A stretch of DNA of 64,000 bases from Cordia subcordata (GCA_028554755.1 JAPTOF010000015.1:13899501-13963500), one strand, 5' to 3'; numbered from the stretch's first letter, positions 21,721-33,952 are shown. The notes: generated by a model from the letters alone, not told the origin. A program made the numbers and translations.

Positions 21721-22365
21721 TTCTAGAAGAAACATTTTTAACAATAACTGCATCAGCATCCCCATTTGACATTTGAAAAACATATGTCTTACAAGGTCAA
21801 GATAAATGCAACATAATAGAATCTGAAAAACGAGCAGATATTAAGAAGTAAGAAACTTAGAGATAGAGGATAGAAACAATACTACATTTGATTTTCAACA
21901 GTTAACATTGCAATTTGCATTAATCCCATATGACAGCTCACGTCTGAACACCACACATGCACTTGAATATTAATTCATGCTTATTATATTCTAAGTGTAT
22001 TAGACTATAGGAATATTATATTATATTATATCATGGGACAAATGTTCTTTAGGCTGCTGGCCAATTCAATGATATGCTTAAATACATGCATTCCAAGTCT
22101 GACATTGATGAATAGGCACTTACTATTTACTTTGAATCTTGTGAAGGTCATTATATTATAGTAATTGCTTTCATAAGCATGATGTCCACCCCAGACCACT
22201 CCTCGCATAAAGATTATGTGCAGCCCACTCTTTCATCAGTATCAGGTATGCAACACAGAGGAAGGATATTCGAGAGCTGTAAACTATGATCATTTTGTTC
22301 TGGAGGGGAGTGGATTTTTAATATTACAGAAAAGATATTAATCGGGTTGGGGATATTTCTTTTTA
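21721..22365. other. Core of the hAT-like element upstream of the transposase remnant
   Basis: No coding sequence recognised; this is probably the 5' region of the transposase gene. A GGAGGGGAGTGGATTTTTAAT copy at 22311-22331 duplicates the inner arm end. Confidence 0.4.
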
Positions 22366-23113
22366 GTTTGGACAGGAGTGGATTTTTAATTTGGAGGGGA
22401 GTGATTTTTTTTAATTTCTATGTCTGAACAATATACGATGAACACCATACATGTATTTGAAGGTTACTTTGTAATCTTTGTCGTGTAAAAAGTAAATTAA
22501 TTCCATATAGCTAAAAAAGGAAAATATATAGATCTAAGGCGTTACAAAAATAGATCTAAAGCAAAATATATAGACATAAGGCAGAGGAAGAAAAGAAAGA
22601 AAATTTTAAAATATATATAAAATAGAAAAATTAACAAAATTAAGCAAATCCAAGCAGATATGAACAGAAGAAGAGCCGAGGCTCTGTAACATTACTGCGA
22701 CGAAATTACAAGGATTGATGACTGATGAGATGGTTGGAGGAGCGAGAGCAAAGGCAGTGGAAAATTAAAGTGAAGGCGCTAAAGAGGAAGAGCTGAAGTG
22801 GTAAAAACTGAAGAATAAAATGTGTATTTGTCTATTTGATTTGGGAACGGGAATCCTAATAGAGTAATGGAAATTGGAAATGGCAAATAGCTTATTTCTT
22901 GAAAAAAATGTAAGATATTATATATATATGTATATAATTGAAAAAAAGAATTTTGGGTTTCGGTTATTTTCCAAAAAAAAAAAATTGTACCGTTTCCCAA
23001 CCAATTTCTCAATCTTTTTTTCCATCCCCAATATCTTTTTCCCTATTCCTCATTTTTCAAACCCAAAATTTTGGGTCGATGATCGAGTTTTCCCAAATAA
23101 TGCACAACCCTAG

Positions 23114-25287
23114 TCTTAGGCGTGAGAGAATTTTGGAATTTGGATGAAAAGAGATGACTGGTGAGGGAGTGGGGACGAGTGACTTTTGCTAACAGAAGAC
23201 AAGACCAAAAAGAAAAAATAGAGAGGCAAGTGGGCAAGTAGAATAAGCTTAGGAATTGGGGACACGTGGGGGGGGGGGGTAGGACAAACTAAAGCCTTAG
23301 TTCAACAGATTGATTGGGGGAATTAGGCTAGGGAAGGGGCGGGGCGCGGGGCCGCCGTGCGATACACGGGAGAAATGAGTGCATTGTTAATGGTGACTTT
23401 TACCCTTCGAGCAAGGATAAATTATTGATATATTTTGTCAAATTTAATTGCTAGCTAGTAATCCTAATAACCGTAAATTTTCATATCTTTGTAAAAATCA
23501 AATAATTTTAGAAAGAAAAATTATAAATGAAGTAAATGGATGTATTCTCATCATTCATGAGCATATTTAGATAAGGAAGTTAGGAAATAATTTTACATTG
23601 ATAGAAGGAATGGACAAAGTCTTTTTGAAAAGAAAAATTTTTCATAATATTGAAAAGGTAAAAATAAAAATTTATAATATATATAGATTAATGACATGTA
23701 AAACTATTTGTTTTTTTTATAAACAATTAACTAAAACTAATTGTTTTTATAAACAATTAACTATCTACCCACAGAAGTTGTATAAGATGGGAGAATTAAA
23801 GTAATAAACGCCGGTTCTACTGGATCTCTTATTAGACATGGTGTACGATGGTCGCCAAAAAACAAAGAAAAAAGAAAAGAAAGTGACGCGTTTTCCATGT
23901 TGGATCCAGAAAAGCCGGTTCTATTGGAGCAATATATAAACTCCTTTTTTCTTTTTGTCAAATATAAAATTTCATTCCCACAAGTTTCGGCATCTTGGTT
24001 GATCTTTTTTTGGGTCAAACGCCAACATCAAATTAGAACTTCCCACAAGTTTCTCTTCCTCTTGGTTGAACTACAAAACTTCCAACTATCAACGCCATCT
24101 CCACCAGACTACGTGCGGCTTTTCTTAAATTATTTTTTTTATTAGTTGAAGATAGGACAATTAGGACATGTGAAAATTGATCGAAGATCTTTTGCATTCA
24201 AAATGAGATACATATCACTCGACCACTTATTTTTTTTTTTTAGATTATAACCTTTTCAATTCAATTGTTTTGGACTCATTATTTTTCTCGATTATATTCG
24301 TAATTATGTCATGATCTTCTTAGATTCACTAATAAATGTTATTTTTTAATATTAAAAATTGATAATTAAGATTAAAAGTTAAAAACAATAATATATACGA
24401 ATAATAAATAACAAATTAATAGCAAAAAATTATAACATAAGTGCTAACTGATACAGTTGATAAAGTTTGAATACTTATTGACCTAACTGGATAATAGGAA
24501 GTTATCTCGGGATTATGAGCATGAAATAAGAAATGGCACAAACAATTATCGATGGTTACAAGATTGTACCTAATATAAAAGGAAAAAAATAAGATTAGGA
24601 AGGGGATCCAATGACCACACGACTTACCAATTCCTTTACAATTTCATTACCGTAATTTCCTAGCCTAGCCTAACCTAAACTGGCGTACCTTAGTGCTAGC
24701 TTAATTTAGCATAACTCCTGTTTGTTGATTTTCCTTGCTTTCCTAGTGTAACTTTCAATTTCTTGTAGGGTAGTTTTAACACAATAGCTGTAGCTAATCA
24801 AGCTTTTCATTCCTTGTACGATAGGGTTTTTAATGGTAATAATAGAGACGAACATGGTTGGTAATTGAAAAGTTCGATTAGCTTAGTTATTTTACATGGT
24901 TAAAAATTAATTGGTTAATTTCAAATAAAAATCAACTAGTTTAGTTTAGTTTAAAATAGGTCCACAAACCAAATTCAAGCCAAACTAAATCAAATTCATC
25001 CTTAGTTTTATGTGTATATCGATTAAATTTGTCAAATTATATTCGCTAATAATTTTATGTGTATATTAGTTAAACTTGTAATATGGATGGTAAATCAAAA
25101 TTGATCTACTAGTTTATGTTTTCCCATTAAAATTATTGGGTAAATTTTTGTATCTTTTGCTTTCTTTTGAATTTTTTCAAAAAATTAATTTTTTTTAAAA
25201 ATAAAAGCAAAACTAAACCATAACCAACTTTAGAGATATATTTCAACCAAACAAAATCAAACCATGTCCATCCCTAGTTATTAGTTT
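23114..25287. other. Interval without recognisable gene
   Basis: It contains a G run at 23269-23279, a local GC-rich patch (GGGGCGGGGCGCGGGGCCG, about 23336-23354), a short tandem repeat of TTTTTATAAACAATTAACTA (about 23709-23763), and from about 24850 AT-rich sequence with AAACCATGT words that recur at 26330 and 27515. Short ORFs have no family resemblance. Confidence 0.4.
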
Positions 25288-25916
25288 GGGTAAATTTCAC
25301 GTTACCCCCCTATGATATGCGAAAGTATCACGTTACCCCCTTATGTTCTCAAAACTTTAGATTGTCCCCTTGTGTTTTTTTGAATTGATCACACTCTCCC
25401 TTACTATTAGTAAACGTTAAAAGCGTTTTGAAATGACCATTTTACACCTGAAATAAAGTAAGAAAAAATTTTTATCAGTAAGTAAAATAGACCTAATGCT
25501 TATATAATAAAATACCTAAAATCCCTAATTCCCAATCCTCCACCCCCTGTAATGCAAAAGAAAAAGAAAGAAAAAGAAAGAGGATGGTGAAGCTAGCTTA
25601 CTGATCGAAGCTTGATATGAAGAGCATCTAATTGTATTATAATGATGGATGAAAGTAATTCTTTGTTTGGCTTTGCATAACTTTCCAAGGCTTCAAAAGA
25701 GATTTGCTTGTAATTTTGATAGGTGTGAAAGTGAAGATTATTGTGACTAAAAAAATGGATTAGCTGATGTATATATACATACATACACATATTAAGAGTA
25801 AGATGATGTTGATGATGAAGATGAAGATGAATAGATGATGAAGATGATGAAGAAAAGAGATTTGCTTGTAATTTTGATGGGTGTGAAAGTGATGATTATT
25901 GTGACAAAAAAAATGG

Positions 25917-25962
<46 letters not shown>

Positions 25963-26250
25963 TATACATACATACATACATACACATATTAAGAGTAAGA
26001 TAATGTTGATGATGAAGATGAAGATGATGTTGTCAAGGACATTTTCGTCCAAATAGAGGGCAAACTAATTAAAAATATTATATCAGTTGCGATTGTAGCG
26101 TGTGTGGCTCAAATTTGACAGAAAAATGAACGGAGGGAGTTAACGTGATAAGTTTTAAAAAACACAAAGGAGTGATGTGAAGTTTTTGGAATACAGGAGG
26201 GTAACGTGATACTTTCGCATATCACAGGAGGGTAACGTGAATTTTTTTCC
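25288..26250. mobile_element. Non-autonomous MULE-type element (963 bp)
   Basis: The ends are inverted copies over about 70-100 bp, sharing TTCACGTTACCC, TGATATGCGAAAGTATCACG and further TTACCC words. Direct flanks TATTAGTTT (25279-25287) and TATTAATTT (26251-26259) match at 8 of 9 positions, the duplication size of Mutator-like elements. The interior holds two diverged direct copies of an approximately 150-bp block (about 25696-25835 and 25854-26034), each with AGAGATTTGCTTGTAATTTTG, plus a TA/CA/CATA microsatellite at 25921-25985. No protein recognised. Confidence 0.75.
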
Positions 26251-26549
26251 TATTAATTTTCACCCACCTATACTTGGAAGAAATCATACCAAAGTTCCAA
26301 CTATAGAGATCTATTTCAACCAAACAATACCAAACCATGTTCAGAGGAGTTGAACTCCTGATCTCAAGATTATATTTCTAAATTTTAACTACCAACTTAT
26401 AAGTATAGTTGTCTTTTGTTTTAACGGTAAAAACCTAGAATCTTAAATAATTAAGTTCTATTTTCACTAGTGGGCCCTAATTCTCTTTCAAATTTGAGTT
26501 TTTTTAATTTCTTTTGTTGCGAAAACCCAAACCAACTTAAATCAACTTA

Positions 26550-27081
26550 GGCCCTATTCAGCAACAGTGTTTTAAGTAATGTTTAGTGTCTTGACCAAGT
26601 CAAAACACTACTTTATCCCATTTTGGTTGTTTGGTAAAATAGTATTTTAAGTAATGCTTTTATTCTAAATAGTGTTTGAAGTAGTATTTGTGAAAAACTA
26701 ATATTATTAACGTTTCAAAATAAAGTTTAGTGTTTCACCTTTTTGACAATGCTACCCTATTTCTAACATCTTTTTGGTGATTGTACCCTCTATTTAATTT
26801 CGTTTATATTTTTACATTTTCTTTCACGAGTATAAATACAAAATAACACAAAAATTAATTTAAAATTCTATTCATATCAAAATATATTAAAAAGTATAGG
26901 TCTATTTGTCCATTCATTATTTTTTTGAAAATATAAATTTTCAATCAATTAAAATATTTCTATAATAAAAAATATTTCTTTATAATATTAATAAAATTAA
27001 TTTTAAAAAAGTAATTTTATTATGCTTTATTAATAAAGTATTATTTTAAGAAAAATATATTTAATTATAAAATAAATTATC

Positions 27082-27150
<69 letters not shown>

Positions 27151-27403
27151 TATTATCATCCTCATCATCAATAAATTATCATCATCATCATCATCACAAC
27201 AATAATAACCTGATACCGATGTCTTTTTTATCATTTTGCATTCACCAGTTAACCCAATGGCTAGTTTTATCGAACACATCTAAAATAATTTGCTTATGAA
27301 ACGACTATCCACTAACTGTTAAAACACAACAGCTTTCCACTACCCAAACTACTATTTGCTACTAAAACAGCTATTGGCTACCTTAATTGCGCCGAATAGG
27401 CCC
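26550..27403. mobile_element. Tourist-like (PIF/Harbinger) MITE, 854 bp
   Basis: The terminal inverted repeats GGCCCTATTCAGC and GCCGAATAGGCCC are flanked by TTA on both sides (26547-26549 and 27404-27406). The interior is AT-rich and contains the TAA microsatellite at 27083. Confidence 0.75.
27083..27148. repeat. (TAA)n microsatellite, about 22 units
   Basis: An uninterrupted TAA/ATA run is followed by shorter ATC runs to about 27197. A long tyrosine run in an overlapping minus-strand ORF is an artefact of this repeat. Confidence 0.95.
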
Positions 27404-28299
27404 TTAGATTTGTTGGCTTGGGTTGGTTATTTGCATGATAACCAGAACCAATTGGTTTGCTTTAATGTAAATTAGTCGGTGTTAATTTGATTTGAAATAT
27501 GGTCAAAAGCAAACCATGTAAATCCTTAAGTGATAACATCTCTTATTCCTCTTTGAATGTCTTTCTATTTTGTTACATTATTTATAAGTCTTACAATCTG
27601 TCCAATTAAAGAATAAGAAATCAAAGTTCTAATTGATGTACTATTTGACTTCTTATAGAGACTTGAGACCTATTTAAGGCCTATTATTGGTGACTTAAGG
27701 CTTTCTTTTAGTAAAGTTAGGCAAAAAGTAGAGGTTTTACTAAGGCAATCCGAAGAGAATTAGCCTAAATTAGAAAATCCTCATTATATTAATTTCTAAT
27801 TAACCCACGAACAAGATTTGCTAAAATAATTGATATGATTATTAGTTGATTTGGAGAAAACAACAAAGGCTTACCTTATCTACAAACCAGTTGAAATAAT
27901 GTTAAGAGTAGAAGTTTGATTATTTCCTTTTTCTATAGATGTCGAAACCAGATGATTGACGTAATACGATGTCTCAAACAGTTACCTCTACGGCAATTTC
28001 CAATTAGCAGCCATTAACTTTGTTGTTCATGATCCACAAAAAATAAAATAAAATAAAATCAGCAGACATTAATTTTATGCCTAATAAAATAGGCCCCAAG
28101 CCGACAAACAGGAGCCATGCATATTAATTTTTCGGCCAGTGGAAGCTAGTATAAGGCGCCTGGCAATTGACCCACTGGAACCTCTTCTCACAGTTTCGGA
28201 CTTTCTATTATTCTTATACTATTATTACCATTATTTTGACCACAGAAAAAAAAAAGACTTGACAGCACTGCGTCACCGAAGATTTAAATGATCTAATTT
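27404..28299. other. Interval without recognisable gene
   Basis: AT-rich sequence with no protein similarity noticed. It may include distal promoter of the gene starting at 28787. Confidence 0.35.
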
Positions 28300-28556
28300 G
28301 AGTAAATTGTACCGAACCCCTTTTTATAATTTATTATAAATATATGTTATTTTTATAGTTTCAAAATAGATGTAACTATCCCTTTCAGAGGACATATGTG
28401 CTACACATCTTGAGGACCGCAAAGAGGTTTCATGTCTATATTTTACGACATATGCACTATATGTTTTAAGACTACACAAAAAAGTCTCTCGTCTATTTCA
28501 AAACTATAAGAATAATATACATTTATAAAAAATCATAGGAAGATCGGTGCTTACCC
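28300..28556. mobile_element. MULE-type MITE (257 bp) in the gene promoter
   Basis: The left end GAGTAAATTGTACCGA and the complement of the right end, GGGTAAGCACCGATC, begin inverted repeats that continue for about 75 bp (ATATGTTATTTTTATAGTTT versus ATATTATTCTTATAGTTTT). Flanks ATCTAATTT and TTTAAATTT match only partly. It ends about 230 bp before the start codon of the class V aminotransferase gene. Confidence 0.55.
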
Positions 28557-28786
28557 TTTAAATTTGTAATCCATTTTAGTGGGAGGACACAGAATTTTTT
28601 TGTGAGAGAGAAGGACACAGAATATCAATGAGTCCGTCGGTGTTTATTGTTACTTTTCAACTCTCGTTTCTTCAAAACAATCTGCTTCGAAAGGTGGGCC
28701 TTGAGCAACCTATAAATGTAATTGACAGGCTCATTATTATCGGTTATATCAAATACACGCCACATTTGGTAAAAGACAAAGAAAAG

Positions 28787-31700
28787 ATGGGAAAGGTGGA
28801 AGATGACTTGGATGAGTTGAGTTATCATCTCATCGTGGAGTCAAAGATCGCACCAAAAGGAGACTTGGCGGAGCAAAAATTGAGTTGGCTGAGATCTCAA
28901 ATAGTGGGAAGCAACATAGAATTTGACACCCCATTTGGGAAGCGCAGGCTCACCTATGCGGATCACACTGCCTCTGGCCGCTCCCTTCACTACATTGAAA
29001 ATTATATCTTCCATAATGTCCTTCCTTTTTATGGTAAGCCTTTTTTTTTTTTTTGCGATTTTTCTTTCTTTTCTTTATCAAGTAAGTGATGTTTTAGCTT
29101 TTAACTCAAATTTGCTTAAAAAAAACTACCCAAGATCTCTTTTATGTCTCTTTTTTTTTTTTTTTTCTTTTGTTGGAATATTTAGACAACCTTTGTGATT
29201 CTTTTTTGTTTTTGTTCACTAAATTAGTGACTGATGCTAATATTCTTTAGCGATCGTGCTACTAGTGACGCACATTGGCAGTTATAAAGCTGGTCGCTAA
29301 ATAGGTTTTAGCGAGGCCTTTTAGCCTCATGCGGTCAGCGACCGACGCTGGCAATCACAAAATGGATCGCTAAACCAATATAACGACCAAACACTCTCTT
29401 TTAGTGACCGATTTGGATAATGGTCGCTAAAAGTATAGTAACTAATATTTATTACTCAATTTCTCCAATAATTAAGATCCATTGTTTCATTTGGTATTTC
29501 CTTAGAATCTCAAAAAGCTTCCAAGCAATACACAAAGGGGAAACCGATGATCATAACAACCATTACTTGTGCACAGGAAATAGCCACACAACGGACAGCT
29601 ACGTGGGCTACAAGACAACGAGAATGGTACACACCGCAACCGAATACGTAAAAAAATGCTTAGGTGGTGGCGAAGACGACGCGCTGCTATTCTTAGGGTC
29701 AGGAACAACAGCAGCCATCAAGAGGCTGCAGGAAGTAATGGGGGTTTCAATCCCTTCGATCATGAGAGAAAGGGTTTTGAAATGTTTAGGCAATCAAGAA
29801 AGATGGGTCGTCTTCGTCGGGCCATACGAGCACCACTCCAACATCCTCTCGTGGCGGCAGAGCCTGGCGGAGGTGGTGGAGATTGGGTTGGATGAGGATG
29901 GGCTTTTGGACATGGAAGCTTTGAGAGAAAAATTGGAGTTTTATGGGTCAACGAATCGGCCGATGTTGGGTTCCTTCTCGGCTTGTAGTAATGTGACTGG
30001 AATTTGTTCGGACACGCGAGCTATTGCTCGTCTGCTCCACCGCTACGGTGGCTTTGCTTGCTTCGACTTTGCAGCAAGGTACATATACTACGTCTAGTCT
30101 CTTAATTTAGATTTTCCTGCATATTGATAAATGGAAGTTTATGATTATTAGGTTATTTTTCTTTTAAAAGAATAACGTCGCTCTAAATTTATTATCCAAA
30201 CTAGAATATATGCACGAGAGAAATGTTTGTTTTTAATATTTTTATTTATTATTGATAATTAATTTTTATATTATATATATAAGCGTGAAATATAAAAATA
30301 TATATATATATATCTTTTAGGATTTAAGTTTTGATAAGTTTTCAATACTAATTATGTTTTTATGAGAAATTTTTAATAAGAATAAAATATCTAAATTATT
30401 TTGGGTAGATCTTTAATAATCGGATAAAATATTTAGATTGAGAAAGTAAAATTAGAAAGTGATCTTATATGGAAAAACAAAAAAAGTTAATGTTACTTTT
30501 AGATGGAACATAGTGTTACTAATTGATAATTAAATAGATTTAAGTTAAGTAAAGATAGTTGTGTAAATATATGTAAAAGGATAGATTACATGTTTTGTTA
30601 TATGGAGAAGAGGCTTAGGAAAATGATTTTTGGTATGTAATGAAAAGTCATGAATTTTCTTTTGTGTAATTTATAAGTGTTACTAAGTTTATTGAGTTAA
30701 CCTGCTAAATAAACATATACATAAACAATAATATTTAAATAACAGTTAATACTACTTTTCGAAAAATGAATTCATAATTCATAACGTAAGTTCATGATTA
30801 GTAGACAAATTCAGCATCAGCAGAAGTCCAGACAAAATCAAAAGATCTCGTCCTTGCCCAATAGAACGCCGACTTAGAATGATCAACCATTTGTCACATT
30901 TTGCATGATTTTGATAAACTAATTTTCCATCTTATCTTTCTTCAAGTCACTCTCAATTATGTTCCTGACACACCAGACAATCTAATCCCTATAATGAAAG
31001 AAGTTGTCTAATTGTTATTTAAAAATCTCCTCTTAGTGTAAGAGATATTTTCTATCATGCAAACCAAATTAAAAGGCGTGTTTGGTTTTGCTTTTTTAAG
31101 TTGTTTATAAGTAAAATTTGATATTTATAAGTAAATAATAAATAAATAAATTTTTTTAATAAAATATGCTTATAAGTTGTTGATATATTTGATGAATATA
31201 TACTTGTAAATAGTAGTATTTGTTAAAATAAAAAAAAAAGTCATTAATGAAAGAGTAATTTTTTTGTGTTTTTAAAGGGTGTAAATATAATTTTATTTCA
31301 TCAACTCTTATGGATTGTAAGCAGCTAAAAAAATAGAGGATGGTGTTTTTTGTTGGTTGGTTATAAGCTAACTTCATCTACTTATAAGTATAATTTGATA
31401 AATAAATAAATTTTATTTTTTTATTTATAAGTAAATTTGACCAACTTATAAACACGATCAAATACCCTCCAAATGTCTAGAGTTTTTCTTTGTTAAGATA
31501 TTCTAGATATTTTAACTTAGACGTGGAGAGATGTTGGTATATTTATTTGCTTTCTTCAGACTTCTGACGCTGCATTCATTGAATCTGTTGCTGCTTTTGC
31601 ATTAAACCGAAATATATATTTATTTTGCATGGGCAGTGAAATATATATTTATTTTGCATGGGCAGTGAAATATATATTTATTTTGCATGGGCAGTGGTCC

Positions 31701-33720
31701 CTACGTGAAGATAAACATCAGATCGGGAGAAATGGACGGCTACGATGCAATTTTCCTTAGTCCACATAAATTTTTGGGTGGACCAGGCTCCCCAGGAATC
31801 CTTCTAATGAATAAGGCTCTCTATCGGCTTGCGTCTGCACCGCCTTCCACTTGCGGAGGTGGCACTGTTGATTTTGTCAACGGCTTCAATGAGAATGCAA
31901 GTGCTCTTACTCATTCTATTTTTACCTAATTCACATGCTAAAATAATATTTCTTTTTTTTTAAAAAAAAAAGATTTCTTTCCTTTTGCGACATAAGTATA
32001 TATATTCAAGGTAATTAATTGTGATCAAGATAAGTTAAGAAGTAATAATTTTGACTTTTAACAAAATGAGCATTATTAAATATCACACCTTGTCACCCAT
32101 TTGTTGCGTGAAATGACTTTTTATTCTTTGTTTCAATAAAGTCATACAAACTCACTAGTAATCCTCTTATACTATAAAAGAATAATACAAAACTTCTAAC
32201 TTTTGGAGTAATTATACAACATTCTTTATAATGTAGGAATGCTAGCAATATTTTTTACTGTATAAGAAAATTATTAGCGAGTTATAAAACTACAAGAAAT
32301 TTTATATAACTTTGTCAAATATAAGGAGTAAAATGCATTTTACTACTCATTTTCTGTAAGTGTAGTTGACATATTAAAATAACAAATTTATTTCTTTTAT
32401 CTCTTTTCTAATTGTATAAGAGCCAAGCATTATATATACATTTTGTAAAAAAACTATATATATTAAAATATGGTCATATAAAACATTTTTCCGCTTTCAA
32501 TTAATAGGTTTTTGTTTGCTTGAACCTATTTTATGTAATATTTATGTTTTACTGCCACAGGGGTGCACGAGTATTACCACAAATCATATGAAACTTCATC
32601 AAGAAAATCTTTTGCTGAATCATTAATTAGTATGTAATTGTTTCAGGACACCATTTATGTGGACAACATAGAAGAAAGAGAAGATGGTGGTACTCCACCA
32701 ATCATCCAGAAAATCAGAGCAGCATTGACATTCTGGATAAAGGAATACATTGGTTATGAGTTGATTGACAGACAAGAGCAGAGCTACATAAAACAAGCAC
32801 CGGAAAGATTCCTTCCCAATCCCTACATATGGGTCCTCGGCAACACAACTACAAAGCGACAAGCCATACTCTCTTTTCTTGTATGCACCACCACAAATGC
32901 TTCACCAGCCCACATGAGCACCAAGGATTTTGTAGATAGCAGAGAGACAAGAGGCCTTAACCTGTGGAGAGAGACAGGTTATGACAACAAGATGGGCAAA
33001 CCACTTCATGGCCCTTTTGTTGCGAAGCTCCTCAATGATCTCTTCGGCATTCAGGCCCGCGGAGGCTGTGCCTGTGCGGGACCCTACGGACACAGTTTGC
33101 TCAAAGTTGACGAGCCTCTGTCCCTGGCCATTCGGTCAGTTATCCAAATGGTTAGTGCTTATACATAAGTTGAAAGTGTCTGTTAAGTTACCATCTCATT
33201 TAAAAGTTTAAACTTATAAAAAAGATATTGGTATGTTTATTTCTTTGTACTAACATGCCCACCCACGTTTAAGCAGGGTTATATTGGGGTGAAGCCTGGC
33301 TGGACAAGAGTGAGCTTCCCCTACTACATGTCCAAGGAAGAGATTGAGTTCATTTTGGAGGCATTGGAATTCGTAGCCGCATACGGGCAACGGTTCCTTC
33401 CCTTGTACCATTTCAATTGGAAGAGTGGTGTTTGGACCTTCAAGAAGAAGGTATGGAAGGAGACATTACTGCTAGGGAAGGAAAATAACTGCCATGTTTG
33501 TGGATCATCACTCGCGAGCAGCCTGATTAAGTCACTAAATCTAGATTGCAGCGATTCAGAAGAGAACAAATCTTTGGGTAGTAAAGATGCCACATTGATA
33601 TGCAAATATAGGAATTATCTCGAGACCGCCAAGCACCTAGCAACCCATCTTCCAAAATTTCCCCCTCATCGTCCAATACCCAAGGAAATAGACCCTGACC
33701 TTGTGCTCTTTAGAGTTTAG
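28787..33720 (+). CDS. Class V aminotransferase / molybdenum cofactor sulfurase-like protein (5 exons)
   Basis: Predicted CDS join(28787..29033, 29577..30078, 31695..31896, 32647..33150, 33277..33720), 632 residues plus stop; all joins keep frame and the reading matches the plant MOCOS-like PLP enzyme family. Motifs: LTYADHTASGRSLHYIE and SGTTAAIKRLQEVMG (N-terminal part of the class V fold), FVGPYEHHSN, GSFSACSNVTGICSD, CFDFAASGPYVK, then LSPHKFLGGPGSPG whose K275 is the expected PLP lysine, and RGGCACAGPYGH with C458/C460 at the place of the catalytic cysteine of cysteine desulfurases. No MOSC domain follows, so it resembles the stand-alone aminotransferase homologues; the substrate is unknown. 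The start MGKVEDDLDEL is preferred, although the frame stays open to 28628. Donors are GT except intron 3 (GC). Confidence 0.87.
29034..29576 (+). other. Intron 1, with a CACTA-like subterminal repeat array
   Basis: Donor G|GTAAGC and acceptor CACAG|GAAATA. 29215-29440 consists of GGTCGCTAAA, TTTAGCGACC and related words in both orientations, like 1540-2060. No transposase or CACTACAAGAA tips were seen, so this is a small non-autonomous derivative or relic. Confidence 0.75.
30079..31694 (+). other. Intron 2 (1616 bp), with possible MITE and triplicated acceptor
   Basis: Donor AG|GTACAT. It is AT-rich. About 31076-31470 is bounded by GGCGTGTTTGG-like and CGATCAAATACCCTCC-like ends and many TTATAAGT words in both orientations, a probable MITE without clear target duplication. 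The last 86 bp are three tandem 29-bp units containing the acceptor. Confidence 0.6.
31609..31695 (+). repeat. Three 29-bp tandem copies of the intron 2 splice acceptor
   Basis: The unit GAAATATATATTTATTTTGC plus ATGGGCAGT is repeated three times (31609-31637, 31638-31666, 31667-31695). Each ends in GGGCAG|T. Only the last AG (31693-31694) gives the conserved SGPYVK reading; the others would shift the frame by 29 or 58 bases. Confidence 0.9.
31897..32646 (+). other. Intron 3, predicted GC-AG type
   Basis: Exon 3 must end after GAGAAT to keep the conserved NGFNE-x-DT reading; the intron then starts GCAAGT and ends TTTCAG|GACACC. GCAAGT is the normal context of rare GC donors. The nearest GT (four bases later) would break the frame. 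Confidence 0.75.
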
Positions 33721-33952
33721 CGATTTATTTGATCACTTTTCATCCTTATATGCAGTGGCTGCTATAGTCATATCTTTTCAAACTGTGTTCATATATATAA
33801 TTTTGTCTATATGTATGACAAAAATTGCTGATTATAGGCAAACTCTCATTCTAAGTATGTCAATTCATTAATCACTTTTATTAAGCTTATAGAAAAGTAG
33901 GATACACTTGTCACCACAAGATTTTATATCATTAACTATGTATTTTTTATTA
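33721..33952. other. 3' flank of the aminotransferase gene
   Basis: AT-rich; several TATATA/AATAAT-like words could serve polyadenylation, none decisive. Confidence 0.35.

Larger units (their letters stand above)
19593..23113. mobile_element. hAT-related element with long inverted arms
   Basis: The outer ends CTAGGATTGTGCATTGTTTG and the complement of CAAATAATGCACAACCCTAG are inverted copies. The similarity continues inward, with indels, over about 0.75 kb per arm: left about 19593-20790 (excluding a solo LTR insertion) and right about 22366-23113. Inner arm ends share GGATTTTTAATTTGGAGGGG and its complement. The core encodes part of a hAT transposase on the minus strand. hAT elements normally have short terminal repeats, so this may be two head-to-head copies or a fold-back derivative. 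No convincing 8-bp target duplication was found. Confidence 0.7.

Noticed and set aside
23230..23360. Possible CpG island or promoter at the GC-rich patch
   Set aside because: Only about 30 bp are truly GC-rich, with no adjacent gene.
25760..26056. Overlapping ORFs rich in H, T, I and Y
   Set aside because: Created by the TA/CA/CATA microsatellite and GAT repeats in the MULE-type element.
27082..27279. Minus-strand ORF with a long tyrosine run
   Set aside because: Entirely produced by the TAA microsatellite inside a MITE.
31076..31470. MITE in intron 2 as a firm call
   Set aside because: Inverted similarity is loose and no target duplication was found; mentioned only within the intron entry.
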